Assembly: GCA_016711045.1 (NCBI GenBank)
Contig: JADJTT010000001.1
Coordinates: forward strand, 62,001-126,000
Direction: 5' to 3'
Source: Saprospirales bacterium
Lineage (GTDB): Bacteria; Bacteroidota; Bacteroidia; Chitinophagales; Saprospiraceae
Length of the DNA stretch: 64,000 nucleotides
The first letter of the stretch is position 1. Each line of letters opens with the position of its first letter. The notes under the pieces are model-generated. The model was not told where the DNA came from. It made no database searches and saw only the letters and a list, made by a program, of their open reading frames with translations. Made by a program: the position numbers and the translations under genes. Below, in pieces: positions 45,716 to 53,214 of this stretch.

Positions 45716-46620
45716 TCTCCCCGCACCAGATCTACAAGCATACCCTCCTTCATAGCAAAGTGAGAAACCAGGATCTCGCGAAAAGGCGCCAAATTCAATA
45801 CATACTCGATCAGCACCAGGGCCACGATAATCATGTCGGCTCGCTCAGATGGAACCTCCGGCATAGCCAGTCGCTCCGCTACGGTGGTGGGCAATAACTT
45901 CCGGAAGAACGGATAAAAATCTGCCGCTGGAAACCGGGTGTGATGCGGATGGGTCTGCTCCGGCGCCAGCGCGCCTTCCAACACATCAAAACTACCCGAA
46001 GCGCCGATCAGCAAGGCTGTAGGATATTGCTGCATGGCCTCTCTCAGGGGCACCAGCACTTCCGCCAGGTGCTCCCGTACCAACTCCATTTCTACCGCAG
46101 ATATGGGATCGGATTCGTGAAAATGCTTGTACAACACCGCTACTCCTATCGGAAAACTCTGGGCCCAATATACCTCGTGGTCGTCGGCAAGGATGAACTC
46201 CACACTTCCTCCACCGATATCCATGATCAGGGAGCGCCCGGAAAAAGCAGGAATAGCCTGAATGACGCCGAGATGGATCAGGCGGGCCTCCTCCTCGCCG
46301 GGAATCAGTTGTACCTCCACCCCCGTGCGCGCTTTGATTTCCCGGATAAAGTCCGAACCGTTGCCTGCAGTGCGCAATGCAGCTGTACCAAATGCGCGAA
46401 CCTTTTCCACCCCATGGGTCTTTAGAATGGCATCATAATCGACGATCGCCTGAATACCTCGTGCATAGGCCGCTTTTCCGATCGTGCCGATCCCCTCTTC
46501 TGCCAGCTTAATAAACCGGCGTTCGCGCCCCAATTCCGTCCATTGCCCATTTGAACTCGCCTCTACCATCAGCAGGTTAAAGGTATTGGTGCCCAGATCG
46601 ATCACTGCATATTTGCCCAT
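45712..46620 (-). CDS. Ppx/GppA-family exopolyphosphatase
   Basis: A protein of 302 residues on the minus strand with the actin-like ATPase fold of Ppx/GppA: 'YAVIDLGTNTFNLLMVE' at the start, 'IPGEEEARLIHLG' near 130, and 'LIMDIGGGSVEFIL' near 150. It lacks the C-terminal HD domain of long Ppx, as is usual for the short Bacteroidota form. It hydrolyses polyphosphate or pppGpp. It is the third gene in a minus-strand run after 47793, although the gaps are small and cotranscription is only likely. Confidence 0.92.
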   Translation of the reverse strand: MGKYAVIDLGTNTFNLLMVEASSNGQWTELGRERRFIKLAEEGIGTIGKAAYARGIQAIVDYDAILKTHGVEKVRAFGTAALRTAGNGSDFIREIKARTGVEVQLIPGEEEARLIHLGVIQAIPAFSGRSLIMDIGGGSVEFILADDHEVYWAQSFPIGVAVLYKHFHESDPISAVEMELVREHLAEVLVPLREAMQQYPTALLIGASGSFDVLEGALAPEQTHPHHTRFPAADFYPFFRKLLPTTVAERLAMPEVPSERADMIIVALVLIEYVLNLAPFREILVSHFAMKEGMLVDLVRGD

Positions 46621-46638
46621 ATGTACTATGCTGACTGC

Positions 46639-47124
46639 TTACTTTATTTGGTCGGGGGTGAGGCCTGCTTGCTTAAACACGTCATTGAAGTATTGAACCC
46701 CGTGAGGCGTCATAAAATTCGCATAGGCAGGCTTATCGTCCTGAAGGAAAACAAAATAGGTACACTCCGGTGCGAAGTACAACTCCGCCATCAATACGTT
46801 CTCCCCCTTGATCAGAAAAAAGATGCGCCCGATCGATTTGCACTGCGGCAATATGGCGGCGGGCTGCTCGGCAATTTGCGTCAACGCATTCTGGATGGAA
46901 GGCTGGTTGTCCAGGCTCATGGAAATGGGCAGATTGTAAAATACATAATCCATGGCGTCGCAGTTGTCCCAAAGATTTTTCAGCATTTCCATTGGTATGC
47001 CCGGCAAGGTTGCGGGAACCGGAGCGGGCTGATTGGCAGCAGCCTCGGTTTTTTGTCCCTTTTGTTCCTGGTTACATGCCTGCAAACTAATTGCGGCCAG
47101 AAAAAGAACGAATAGATAACGCAT
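46639..47124 (-). CDS. Hypothetical lipoprotein
   Basis: A protein of 161 residues. The leader MRYLFVLFLAAISLQAC ends in a lipobox (LQAC), followed by a Gln/Ala/Pro-rich linker and a compact domain with 'NCDAMDYVFYNLPISMSLD' and 'ECTYFVFLQDDKPAYANFMT'. I do not recognise the family. It lies 12 bp after the beta-barrel gene and 18 bp before Ppx/GppA on the minus strand, so the three may share a transcript. Confidence 0.75.
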   Translation of the reverse strand: MRYLFVLFLAAISLQACNQEQKGQKTEAAANQPAPVPATLPGIPMEMLKNLWDNCDAMDYVFYNLPISMSLDNQPSIQNALTQIAEQPAAILPQCKSIGRIFFLIKGENVLMAELYFAPECTYFVFLQDDKPAYANFMTPHGVQYFNDVFKQAGLTPDQIK

Positions 47125-47136
47125 AGCTTTAGATTT

Positions 47137-47793
47137 TTAAAATTCAAAAACACCCTGAAAAGAGAGAAAATAGCCCCACAACCGGTTCTTATACCGGGGC
47201 AGACCTACGTTATTGAGATATTTCTTATTGTTGTACAAAGGTACGACTGAGCGGGTGTAATTTACCCCCAGGGAGAATTTCCGGCTCAGGTGATAGGATA
47301 CGCCCAGCGCAATACTCAGGTCATTTTTGGCGAAATTCTCCTGCTCATCCTCCAGGATGATCACATCCTGTACCCGGGTATTGAACAACCGCCCATAGCT
47401 CAGTCCTGCAAAGCCTTGAATCCGGTAATATCCGTCCGGCGCCAGCCAATCTTTATAGGAGATCCAGACCGGCACCTCGATGTAGTCCAGATGGATCACA
47501 TAGCGCAGGGAATTGTTGTTGGGAACGAGTTCGGTGGTGCTTCCCCGCATGCTGTACAACAAATCGAGCCCGAATTCAGTCTTGTCCGTCAGCTTGACAA
47601 TCCCCCGGAGCCCGGCCCGCACGCCCAGCCGGTTGTAGCCGGCACTGTCATCCCCCTGGATCTGGGAGGCGTTGATGCCCACCACGATCCCGGCGCCAAA
47701 TCGCTGCTGGGCCAGAAGCGAATGTGCCGTCAAACTAAAAAGCATCATAGCGAATAAAACAGTTCCAGTACGTATCATAGCGTTGAATTTCAA
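47137..47793 (-). CDS. Outer-membrane beta-barrel protein (PorT-like)
   Basis: A protein of 218 residues with a signal peptide (about 1-28, 'FSLTAHSLLAQQ') and an eight-strand barrel pattern: 'FGAGIVVGINASQIQGDDSAGYN', 'EFGLDLLYSMRG', 'YIEVPVWISYK', 'RIQGFAGLSYGRL', ending in '...FLSFQGVFEF' with terminal Phe. This matches the Bacteroidota OMP_b-brl_2/PorT-like families. The ligand is unknown. It is the first gene of the minus-strand run. Confidence 0.8.
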   Translation of the reverse strand: MKFNAMIRTGTVLFAMMLFSLTAHSLLAQQRFGAGIVVGINASQIQGDDSAGYNRLGVRAGLRGIVKLTDKTEFGLDLLYSMRGSTTELVPNNNSLRYVIHLDYIEVPVWISYKDWLAPDGYYRIQGFAGLSYGRLFNTRVQDVIILEDEQENFAKNDLSIALGVSYHLSRKFSLGVNYTRSVVPLYNNKKYLNNVGLPRYKNRLWGYFLSFQGVFEF

Positions 47794-47838
47794 TTGGTCT
47801 GTGCAATATTAACAAATCCCCGCACGCTTCACTAATAT

Positions 47839-47987
47839 AGGACTTACGCACTTGCGAAGAAAAAAAATTAAAAATGACTTTTTCGGCGCCAGAGGCACCG
47901 AAAAAGTCATTTTTAAAGGCAATATCGCAGCCTGCGGCGGCAATATTGCCTTTAAAAATCTTTGAATACGCGTTATGCGTAACTCCT
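47839..47987. mobile_element. MITE-like element, copy 2
   Basis: 149 bp in the same orientation as copy 1 (40954) and with the same ends, AGGACTTACGCA and TGCGTAACTCCT. Both internal palindromes are kept with diverged sequence; in the second, a C-G pair of copy 1 is an A-T pair here (GGCCATAT/ATATGGCC against GGCAATAT/ATATTGCC). It has no coding capacity. It fills most of the gap between the minus-strand run and the gene at 48146. Confidence 0.75.
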
Positions 47988-48011
47988 GAATACTTACCTG
48001 CGAAGGACTAT

Positions 48012-48064
48012 AAATTGGTTTGTGAGTAGTGCGGCATCTGGCCGCACTACTCGCAAACCAATTT
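48012..48064. terminator. 24-bp stem-loop
   Basis: AAATTGGTTTGTGAGTAGTGCGGC pairs with its near-complete complement at 48041-48064 (one G-T type mismatch) around ATCTG, followed by TCCC. It has the look of a bidirectional terminator or MITE debris, but it lacks a good T run. Confidence 0.5.
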
Positions 48065-48145
48065 TCCCTGAGAATACTTATCTTTCGGTCTGTTGAAAAA
48101 AATTCATTTAGGCAATCGTGCGTAACATGAGTTAATAAGGGAAAT

Positions 48146-48433
48146 ATGGATTTTAAATATAATACCTACACGCTGAAAAAACTGGAAACATTGTTCCAGG
48201 AATTGGACTATTCCGTCCTCTACGAAAAAGGGTCTTTCCAATCAGGGTATTGCATTGTACAACAACGGCAGGTGGTAGTCATCAATAAATTTTTTGAGAC
48301 GGAAGGCCGTATCAACACCCTCCTGGAAATCCTGGGCGTGATCGAGGTCGACCAGAGCCGGCTCAGTGAATCTTCTCAGAAACTTTTGAAAAAGGTCACC
48401 CAATCCCTGGCCGAAAACGAGCTGGAAGAATGA
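48146..48433 (+). CDS. Conserved small protein of unknown function
   Basis: A protein of 95 residues with no signal peptide. It has a compact alpha/beta pattern: 'TLKKLETLFQELDYSVLYEKGSFQSGYC', then 'VVVINKFFETEGRINTLLEILG'. I recall this type in Bacteroidota directly before PhnP-like hydrolases but know no function. A GGGAAAT stretch precedes ATG 48146. Its stop overlaps the next start by 4 bp (ATGA), so the two are translationally coupled. Confidence 0.8.
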   Translation: MDFKYNTYTLKKLETLFQELDYSVLYEKGSFQSGYCIVQQRQVVVINKFFETEGRINTLLEILGVIEVDQSRLSESSQKLLKKVTQSLAENELEE

Positions 48434-49215
48434 ACAGCGCTTCCATACGAGCTGTATTTTTAGGGACAGGAACTTCTCAGGGCGTTCCCGTGATCGGGTG
48501 CGACTGTGCCGTCTGCCGCTCGCAAGACCCCAACGACCAGCGCTTGCGCACTGCCCTTTTAGTCGAATGCGGCGCCACCCGGATCGCTATTGACGCGGGG
48601 CCGGACTTTCGCCAGCAGATGTTGCGGGAAGGGGTACAGACACTGGATGCCGTGCTGCTCACCCACGAGCACAACGACCACATCATCGGGTTGGACGATG
48701 TGCGCCCCTTTAATTTCAGGCAACATAAGAACATGCCCATATTGGCTCTCCCCCGCGTATTGGATTCGGTCCGATCCCGGTTTGCCTATGTATTCGACGC
48801 CAATCCCTATCCCGGCGCGCCCCGGCTGGAACTGCTCCCCTTGCAGCCGTTTCAGTCTTTTCAGATTGGAGAATTGTCCATTTTACCCTTCTTAGTCGGA
48901 CATGGAGGTATGGAAGTGCTCGGTTTTAGATTCGGCTCCTTTACGTATATCACGGATATGAAAACGCTCCCGGCCGAAAGCCGTGAAGCTATAAAGGGCA
49001 CTGAGGTATTGGTAGTCAACGCGCTGCATCACAAACCGCACTACTCACACCTCAACCTGGAAGAGGCCCTCGAGTTTATTCGTCAGGTGAACCCCCGGGA
49101 AGCCTATCTCACTCATATCAGCCACCACATGGGCAAATATGCAGACATCAGTCCTCAATTGCCTTCCGGGGTCTTCCTGGCAAGCGATGGGCAAAAACTG
49201 AAAGTGAATACTTGA
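48430..49215 (+). CDS. PhnP-like metallo-beta-lactamase-fold hydrolase
   Basis: A protein of 261 residues. It starts 'AVFLGTGTSQGVPVIGCDCAVC', the PhnP/RNase Z-like opening with a zinc-binding Cys pair, followed by 'LLTHEHNDHIIGLDD' (H-x-H-x-D-H) near residue 78 and 'HISHHMGKY' near 232. PhnP cleaves cyclic phosphodiesters; the Bacteroidota homologues are probably cyclic-nucleotide or phosphodiester hydrolases. It is coupled to the small gene upstream. Confidence 0.88.
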   Translation: MNSASIRAVFLGTGTSQGVPVIGCDCAVCRSQDPNDQRLRTALLVECGATRIAIDAGPDFRQQMLREGVQTLDAVLLTHEHNDHIIGLDDVRPFNFRQHKNMPILALPRVLDSVRSRFAYVFDANPYPGAPRLELLPLQPFQSFQIGELSILPFLVGHGGMEVLGFRFGSFTYITDMKTLPAESREAIKGTEVLVVNALHHKPHYSHLNLEEALEFIRQVNPREAYLTHISHHMGKYADISPQLPSGVFLASDGQKLKVNT

Positions 49216-49290
49216 AGAAAGTATATTTTTACTGGCCGAAGACCGGCGGTCGCGAATGTTTATCATGACACTTACTTATAATACTTGTTT

Positions 49291-50037
49291 ATGAAACTAT
49301 TACAAGACAAAATTACCCTCGTCACCGGAGGGTCACGCGGAATCGGTGCGGCCATGGTCCGGGTATTTGCGGCACACGGCGCACATGTAGCCTTCACTTA
49401 TCATTCTTCTGCCGAAAAGGCAAATGCCATCGCGGAAGAACTCAAAGCCATGGGTAGCAACGCCAAAGCCTACCGCTCCGATGCCAGCTCTTATAGCGAA
49501 TCGGAAGCCCTGATCAATCAGGTATTAGGAGATTACGGCCGTATCGATGTGCTGGTCAATAATGCGGGAATTACCCGCGACAACCTGATCCTGCGTATGA
49601 GCGAAGAACAATGGGATGAGGTCATCGAAACGAACCTCAAGTCGGTCTTCAACCTGACCAAGCACGTCGTCCGGTCCATGATGAAAAATAAAGGGGGCTC
49701 CATTATCAATATGAGCTCTGTAGTAGGCGACTTTGGCAACGCCGGTCAGTCCAACTATGCAGCTTCCAAGGCCGGGATATTCGGCTTTTCCAAATCCATC
49801 GCCAAGGAATTGGGGTCGCGCAACATCCGCTGCAATGCCGTAGCGCCCGGCTTCATCGAAACCGATATGACCGATGCGCTCGACGAAAAAACCCGGGATG
49901 CCTATCTGGTAAACGTGCCGCTCAAACGCTTTGGCAAGGCCGAAGAAGTAGCCGAATTATGCGCCTACCTCGGATCGGACCTCTCCACGTATATTACCGG
50001 ACAGGTGTTGAGCGTTTGTGGAGGGTTAAATACCTGA
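49291..50037 (+). CDS. fabG: 3-oxoacyl-[ACP] reductase
   Basis: A protein of 248 residues from ATG 49291 (MKLLQDKITLVTGGSRGIG); the TTG at 49285 is rejected. It is a classical SDR with TGGSRGIG (cofactor), 'NNAGITRD', the catalytic Ser in 'NMSSVVG', 'YAASKAG' (Tyr-x3-Lys) near residue 153, and 'VAPGFIETDMTDAL', typical of FabG. It reduces 3-oxoacyl-ACP with NADPH in fatty acid synthesis. It stands alone, followed by a repeat tract. Confidence 0.93.
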   Translation: MKLLQDKITLVTGGSRGIGAAMVRVFAAHGAHVAFTYHSSAEKANAIAEELKAMGSNAKAYRSDASSYSESEALINQVLGDYGRIDVLVNNAGITRDNLILRMSEEQWDEVIETNLKSVFNLTKHVVRSMMKNKGGSIINMSSVVGDFGNAGQSNYAASKAGIFGFSKSIAKELGSRNIRCNAVAPGFIETDMTDALDEKTRDAYLVNVPLKRFGKAEEVAELCAYLGSDLSTYITGQVLSVCGGLNT

Positions 50038-50044
50038 TAAAATA

Positions 50045-50107
50045 GGGGATTAGGAGGGATTAAATGGGATTAATCCCCTTCAATCCCTTTCAATCCCGCT
50101 CAATCCC
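50045..50107. repeat. Paired decamer repeats (GGGATTA)3 and (ATCCC)4
   Basis: Three GGGATTA blocks at period 10, followed by four ATCCC blocks at period 10 (ATCCCnTTCA). The two tracts can pair. The layout is the same as the heptamer pair at 2972-3055 but with different sequence and period. No coding function is seen. Confidence 0.7.
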
Positions 50108-50119
50108 AAAAATAACCTG

Positions 50120-51376
50120 ATGCGAATAAGACTCCAGACCCTGATTACCATCTTCATCCTCGGGGCTCTTTCCTGTACCCCCAAAATACAATCGCATTTT
50201 GCCGGGGCCGAAGATCTGGAGCGCCTTTCCGAACCGGCTCAGGCGCGCTCGGCAGGGTTTACTCCCTGCAATGATTATCTGGCCTATGCCCCCGACACCC
50301 TGCACCCCGATCACCTGCCGATGAAGTATATCCGGGTGAATGTGCACTTTATGAACTCGTCCGACTCTTCGCGGAATTTCAATTTTCCCGAAGGGATTGA
50401 AAAGGCAAATGCCCTGATCAATGCGGCTAATCGCGATTTGGAATACAATAAAAAACTCTTTCTCCCTTTGGGAAACGACATCCCCGTCCTCCCTACCCAA
50501 TACCGGCTGAAGATCACCCCCCGCCCCGGCGATCCAACTGATGTGGGCGTCTATTTTCACTATGACGATGACCTGTACTATTACGTGATGAAAGGGAAAA
50601 ATGACAACCGTTCCAAACGGCAGGTGATCGACCAGTACGGCCTGCAGCTCGATACGGTGCTCAATATTTTTCTGATGCCTCATCATCCCGACAGCGTAGC
50701 TTCCCCTACCTACAAACCTCATCGCGGTGGCATCGCATTGAACAATGGGATCAAAGTAACGGGCTGGTATGAGACCAATGGTTCGGAATGGGATGTACAA
50801 TACGTGCTCAACCACGAGATCGGCCACATTCTCACCCTCATGCACACCTGGGCCTACAACGATGGCTGTGACGACACTCCATACAACCCCAAATGCTGGA
50901 ATTTTTCCGATACCCCGCCCTGCGATTCCTTGGTATCCAATAACGTCATGGACTACAATGCCTACCAAAATGCGTGGTCGCCCTGTCAGATCGGAAAAAT
51001 CCATTACGCGCTTTCCCGCGACGACTTGCGGTGCAGGCGTTTTCTGGAACCCAACTGGTGCGAACTCCATGAAGAAAGGCATATCTTCATCCGGGACTCC
51101 ATCCATTGGAAAAGCGCCAAAGACCTGGAAGGGCACCTGACCATCCAGACAGGGGGTGTGCTACAGATCAGTTGCCGGGTATCCCTGCCCCGAAATGCCG
51201 TGATTACGGTAGAACCAGGCGGCCTGCTCATCCTCGACCAATGCCGGCTGTACAATGCCTGTGGGGATAACTGGCAGGGGATAAAAATCCTGGAGACTGG
51301 CGGCAAAAAAGGAAAAGTCACCCTGATCGGTAGGCCTGTCATCGATAATATCCTCCACCCCTTTCCAATTGATTGA
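50120..51376 (+). CDS. M43-type (pappalysin-like) metalloprotease lipoprotein
   Basis: A protein of 418 residues. The leader MRIRLQTLITIFILGALSC ends in a lipobox. Zinc motif 'YVLNHEIGHILTLMHTW' (H-E-x-x-H-x5-H) is near residue 238, followed by 'DDTPYNP' and 'SNNVMDYNAYQN' (Met-turn), as in M43 metzincins. The last 90 residues ('HLTIQTGGVLQISCRVSLP', 'VEPGGLLILDQCRLYNAC') look like a right-handed beta-helix repeat. It would cleave an extracellular protein. It lies 6 bp before the hydrolase gene. Confidence 0.82.
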   Translation: MRIRLQTLITIFILGALSCTPKIQSHFAGAEDLERLSEPAQARSAGFTPCNDYLAYAPDTLHPDHLPMKYIRVNVHFMNSSDSSRNFNFPEGIEKANALINAANRDLEYNKKLFLPLGNDIPVLPTQYRLKITPRPGDPTDVGVYFHYDDDLYYYVMKGKNDNRSKRQVIDQYGLQLDTVLNIFLMPHHPDSVASPTYKPHRGGIALNNGIKVTGWYETNGSEWDVQYVLNHEIGHILTLMHTWAYNDGCDDTPYNPKCWNFSDTPPCDSLVSNNVMDYNAYQNAWSPCQIGKIHYALSRDDLRCRRFLEPNWCELHEERHIFIRDSIHWKSAKDLEGHLTIQTGGVLQISCRVSLPRNAVITVEPGGLLILDQCRLYNACGDNWQGIKILETGGKKGKVTLIGRPVIDNILHPFPID

Positions 51377-51382
51377 TCGAAA

Positions 51383-52243
51383 ATGCGCCTCAAGAAACGT
51401 TTCTTCATTGTCGTACTCCCCGTATTGCTATTCGCCATGTGCCAATCGGAATTCATGACCTTCCGCCGCAGCGATGCCCGGATCGTCAAATACCTGGAAA
51501 AACACGGGCAGGAAGCGCCCAGCTTTTTTACCATTGAAAAAGACGGCCGGTCTATCCACTACACCCAGGTGGGAGATACCACCAAGCCACTGGTTTTGTT
51601 GGTCCACGGGGCTCCGGGATCCGCTTCTGCCTATTTGTCCTTTTTGGCAGACACCCAACTCACGCGCTTTGCCCAGGTCATTGCCGTAGACCGGCCAGGC
51701 AATGGGTTCTCTGATTTCGGTCGCAGCGAACCTTCCTTGCAACAACAAGCGGCCATGCTGCAACCCATCCTCGAACGGCACCGCCATAGCATCGCCGTCA
51801 TCATGGGGCATTCCTACGGCGGCCCCGTGGTGGCCCGCCTGGCTATGGACTATCCGGAGTTGGTAGATGGCGTCTTTATCATGGCCGGCTCCATTGACCC
51901 CGAGTTGGAGCCGCGCGAATGGTGGCGAAAACCCCTCGACCAGCCCTGGATCCGCTGGATATTTCCCACCTCGATGGTCGTAGCTAATCAAGAGATCAAG
52001 CCATTGTATGAAGAACTTCAGGCCATGGTCCCCCTTTGGGCGTCTATCACCTGTCCGGTGACCGTGGTGCAGGGCACCAAAGATACGCTCGTACCTGCCG
52101 GCAACGCTGATTTCGCCCGGCGTATGGCAGTAAATAGCTCCCGGCTCGACATTCGCATGATAGAAGGAGGCAGCCATTTTATTCTCTGGACCATGCAAGA
52201 CTATATGGTAGAGGTATTGAAGGAAATGACCACTACCCCCTGA
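51383..52243 (+). CDS. Alpha/beta hydrolase, probable lipoprotein
   Basis: A protein of 286 residues. The leader 'FFIVVLPVLLFAMCQSE' has a possible lipobox. Alpha/beta-hydrolase motifs: oxyanion 'LLVHGAPGSA', nucleophile elbow 'MGHSYGGPV' with Ser near residue 147, acid in 'VQGTKDTLVPAG', and His in 'GGSHFI'. It hydrolyses an ester, lactone or epoxide; the substrate is not visible. It is 6 bp after the metalloprotease and probably in the same transcript. Confidence 0.88.
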   Translation: MRLKKRFFIVVLPVLLFAMCQSEFMTFRRSDARIVKYLEKHGQEAPSFFTIEKDGRSIHYTQVGDTTKPLVLLVHGAPGSASAYLSFLADTQLTRFAQVIAVDRPGNGFSDFGRSEPSLQQQAAMLQPILERHRHSIAVIMGHSYGGPVVARLAMDYPELVDGVFIMAGSIDPELEPREWWRKPLDQPWIRWIFPTSMVVANQEIKPLYEELQAMVPLWASITCPVTVVQGTKDTLVPAGNADFARRMAVNSSRLDIRMIEGGSHFILWTMQDYMVEVLKEMTTTP

Positions 52244-52344
52244 AACCATTTTGGCATTTTGGAGTTTAGTAGTCCAGTATATTCTGCCACCAGAGGCGTG
52301 CGCAATATGCTGGATCATTCTTTATTTACTAGCAAATCCATACC

Positions 52345-52779
52345 ATGTTGTTTTCTCTTTTGCTCTGCACCTTACTTATGCATCCCTCCAATTCGTCCGA
52401 AAAGGGTACGCTACAACTGGAGATTACCAATATCCGCGACACCCGGGGAATGATCCGGGTAGGGGTATTTCAGCGGGAAGATGGATTCCCCGATCAGGAA
52501 AAAGTCTATTGGGGCGGAGCATTTTCTCCTCAAAAAGGGGAAATGATCATCGATATTCCCGAATTGCCCTTCGGCAACTACGCCCTTGCCATCTACCACG
52601 ACCTCAATAACAACGGCCGGCTTGACAAGAACATCTGGGGCATTCCCACCGAGCCTTATGGGTTTTCAGGAGCAGTTAAGGCGAAATGGAGCGCGCCTCA
52701 CTTCCGGGAAGTCTCCTTCTCTTTTTCTCCGGAAATAAAAAAACAACGCATTTCCCTGTTCAAATGGGAAGAATTATAA
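52345..52779 (+). CDS. DUF2141 domain protein
   Basis: A protein of 144 residues. A short signal-like start (MLFSLLLCTLLMHPSNSS) precedes a DUF2141 beta-sandwich: 'LQLEITNIRDTRGMIRVGVFQ', 'LPFGNYALAIYHDLNNNGRLDKNIWGIPTEPYGFS'. This stretch is diagnostic for the family. Members are exported proteins of unknown role in Bacteroidota and Proteobacteria. It has its own start region, 101 bp after the hydrolase. Confidence 0.88.
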   Translation: MLFSLLLCTLLMHPSNSSEKGTLQLEITNIRDTRGMIRVGVFQREDGFPDQEKVYWGGAFSPQKGEMIIDIPELPFGNYALAIYHDLNNNGRLDKNIWGIPTEPYGFSGAVKAKWSAPHFREVSFSFSPEIKKQRISLFKWEEL

Positions 52780-52908
52780 GGTGTGCACCAAAAAAAATCA
52801 TTTCAATGGAGAATTTTATTTTTCTTCATTTGTTTGTAAAACAAATTATTACGCATACAAATAAATTAAATACAATCCTCCCCTATTTCCTGTCACTACT
52901 TTTTTGAC

Positions 52909-52930
52909 TACTTTTGTGCGCATACGCGCA
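52909..52930 (+). promoter_or_regulatory. Possible promoter with palindrome for a small gene
   Basis: A -7-like element TACTTTTG (52909-52916) is followed at once by the 14-bp palindrome TGCGCATACGCGCA (52917-52930), which covers the expected transcription start and could be an operator. The surroundings (52780-52998) are AT-rich with no gene. Confidence 0.35.
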
Positions 52931-52998
52931 TCTGTTCGTCCATCTACCCAATTTAAATTATTCGGTTTTACAAACAACCGGCCAATGAGCTTATCTCT

Positions 52999-53139
52999 AT
53001 GGCTTGGAAACCCTTGAGCATTATGAGAAAACGCACTACCGATGTGACGATTGCCTTTATTTTCTTTATCCTTTGCTGCCTGCTATCCTTTTTGGAAAAA
53101 AGTGATTGGTGGATGGATGCGTTCGCAGCGCTTCCGTGA
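52999..53139 (+). CDS. Small single-membrane-pass protein (46 aa)
   Basis: ATG 52999 to TGA 53139 gives 46 residues: a basic N-terminus (MAWKPLSIMRKRTTD), one hydrophobic helix (VTIAFIFFILCCLLSFL), then SDWWMDAFAALP. It follows a TAnnTTTG-like promoter at 52909 and ends just before a very long terminator stem. A start at 53023 (MRKRTTD) is also possible. I know no family. The evidence is the pattern of promoter, frame, membrane helix and terminator; no Shine-Dalgarno sequence is visible. Confidence 0.4.
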   Translation: MAWKPLSIMRKRTTDVTIAFIFFILCCLLSFLEKSDWWMDAFAALP

Positions 53140-53147
53140 GGGCTACT

Positions 53148-53210
53148 TATCGAAAGGCAACAAAAAAGGGCAACCCTGACAGGGATGCCCTTTTTTGTTG
53201 CCTTTCGATA
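53148..53210. terminator. Bidirectional terminator with 25-bp perfect stem
   Basis: A perfect 25-bp stem (53148-53172 with 53186-53210) with an inner CCCT/AGGG pair in the loop region. The stem carries A6 and T6 runs, which serve as U tracts on both strands. It stops the small gene from one side and the M56-peptidase gene (ends 53215) from the other. Confidence 0.85.
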
Positions 53211-53214
53211 AGGT

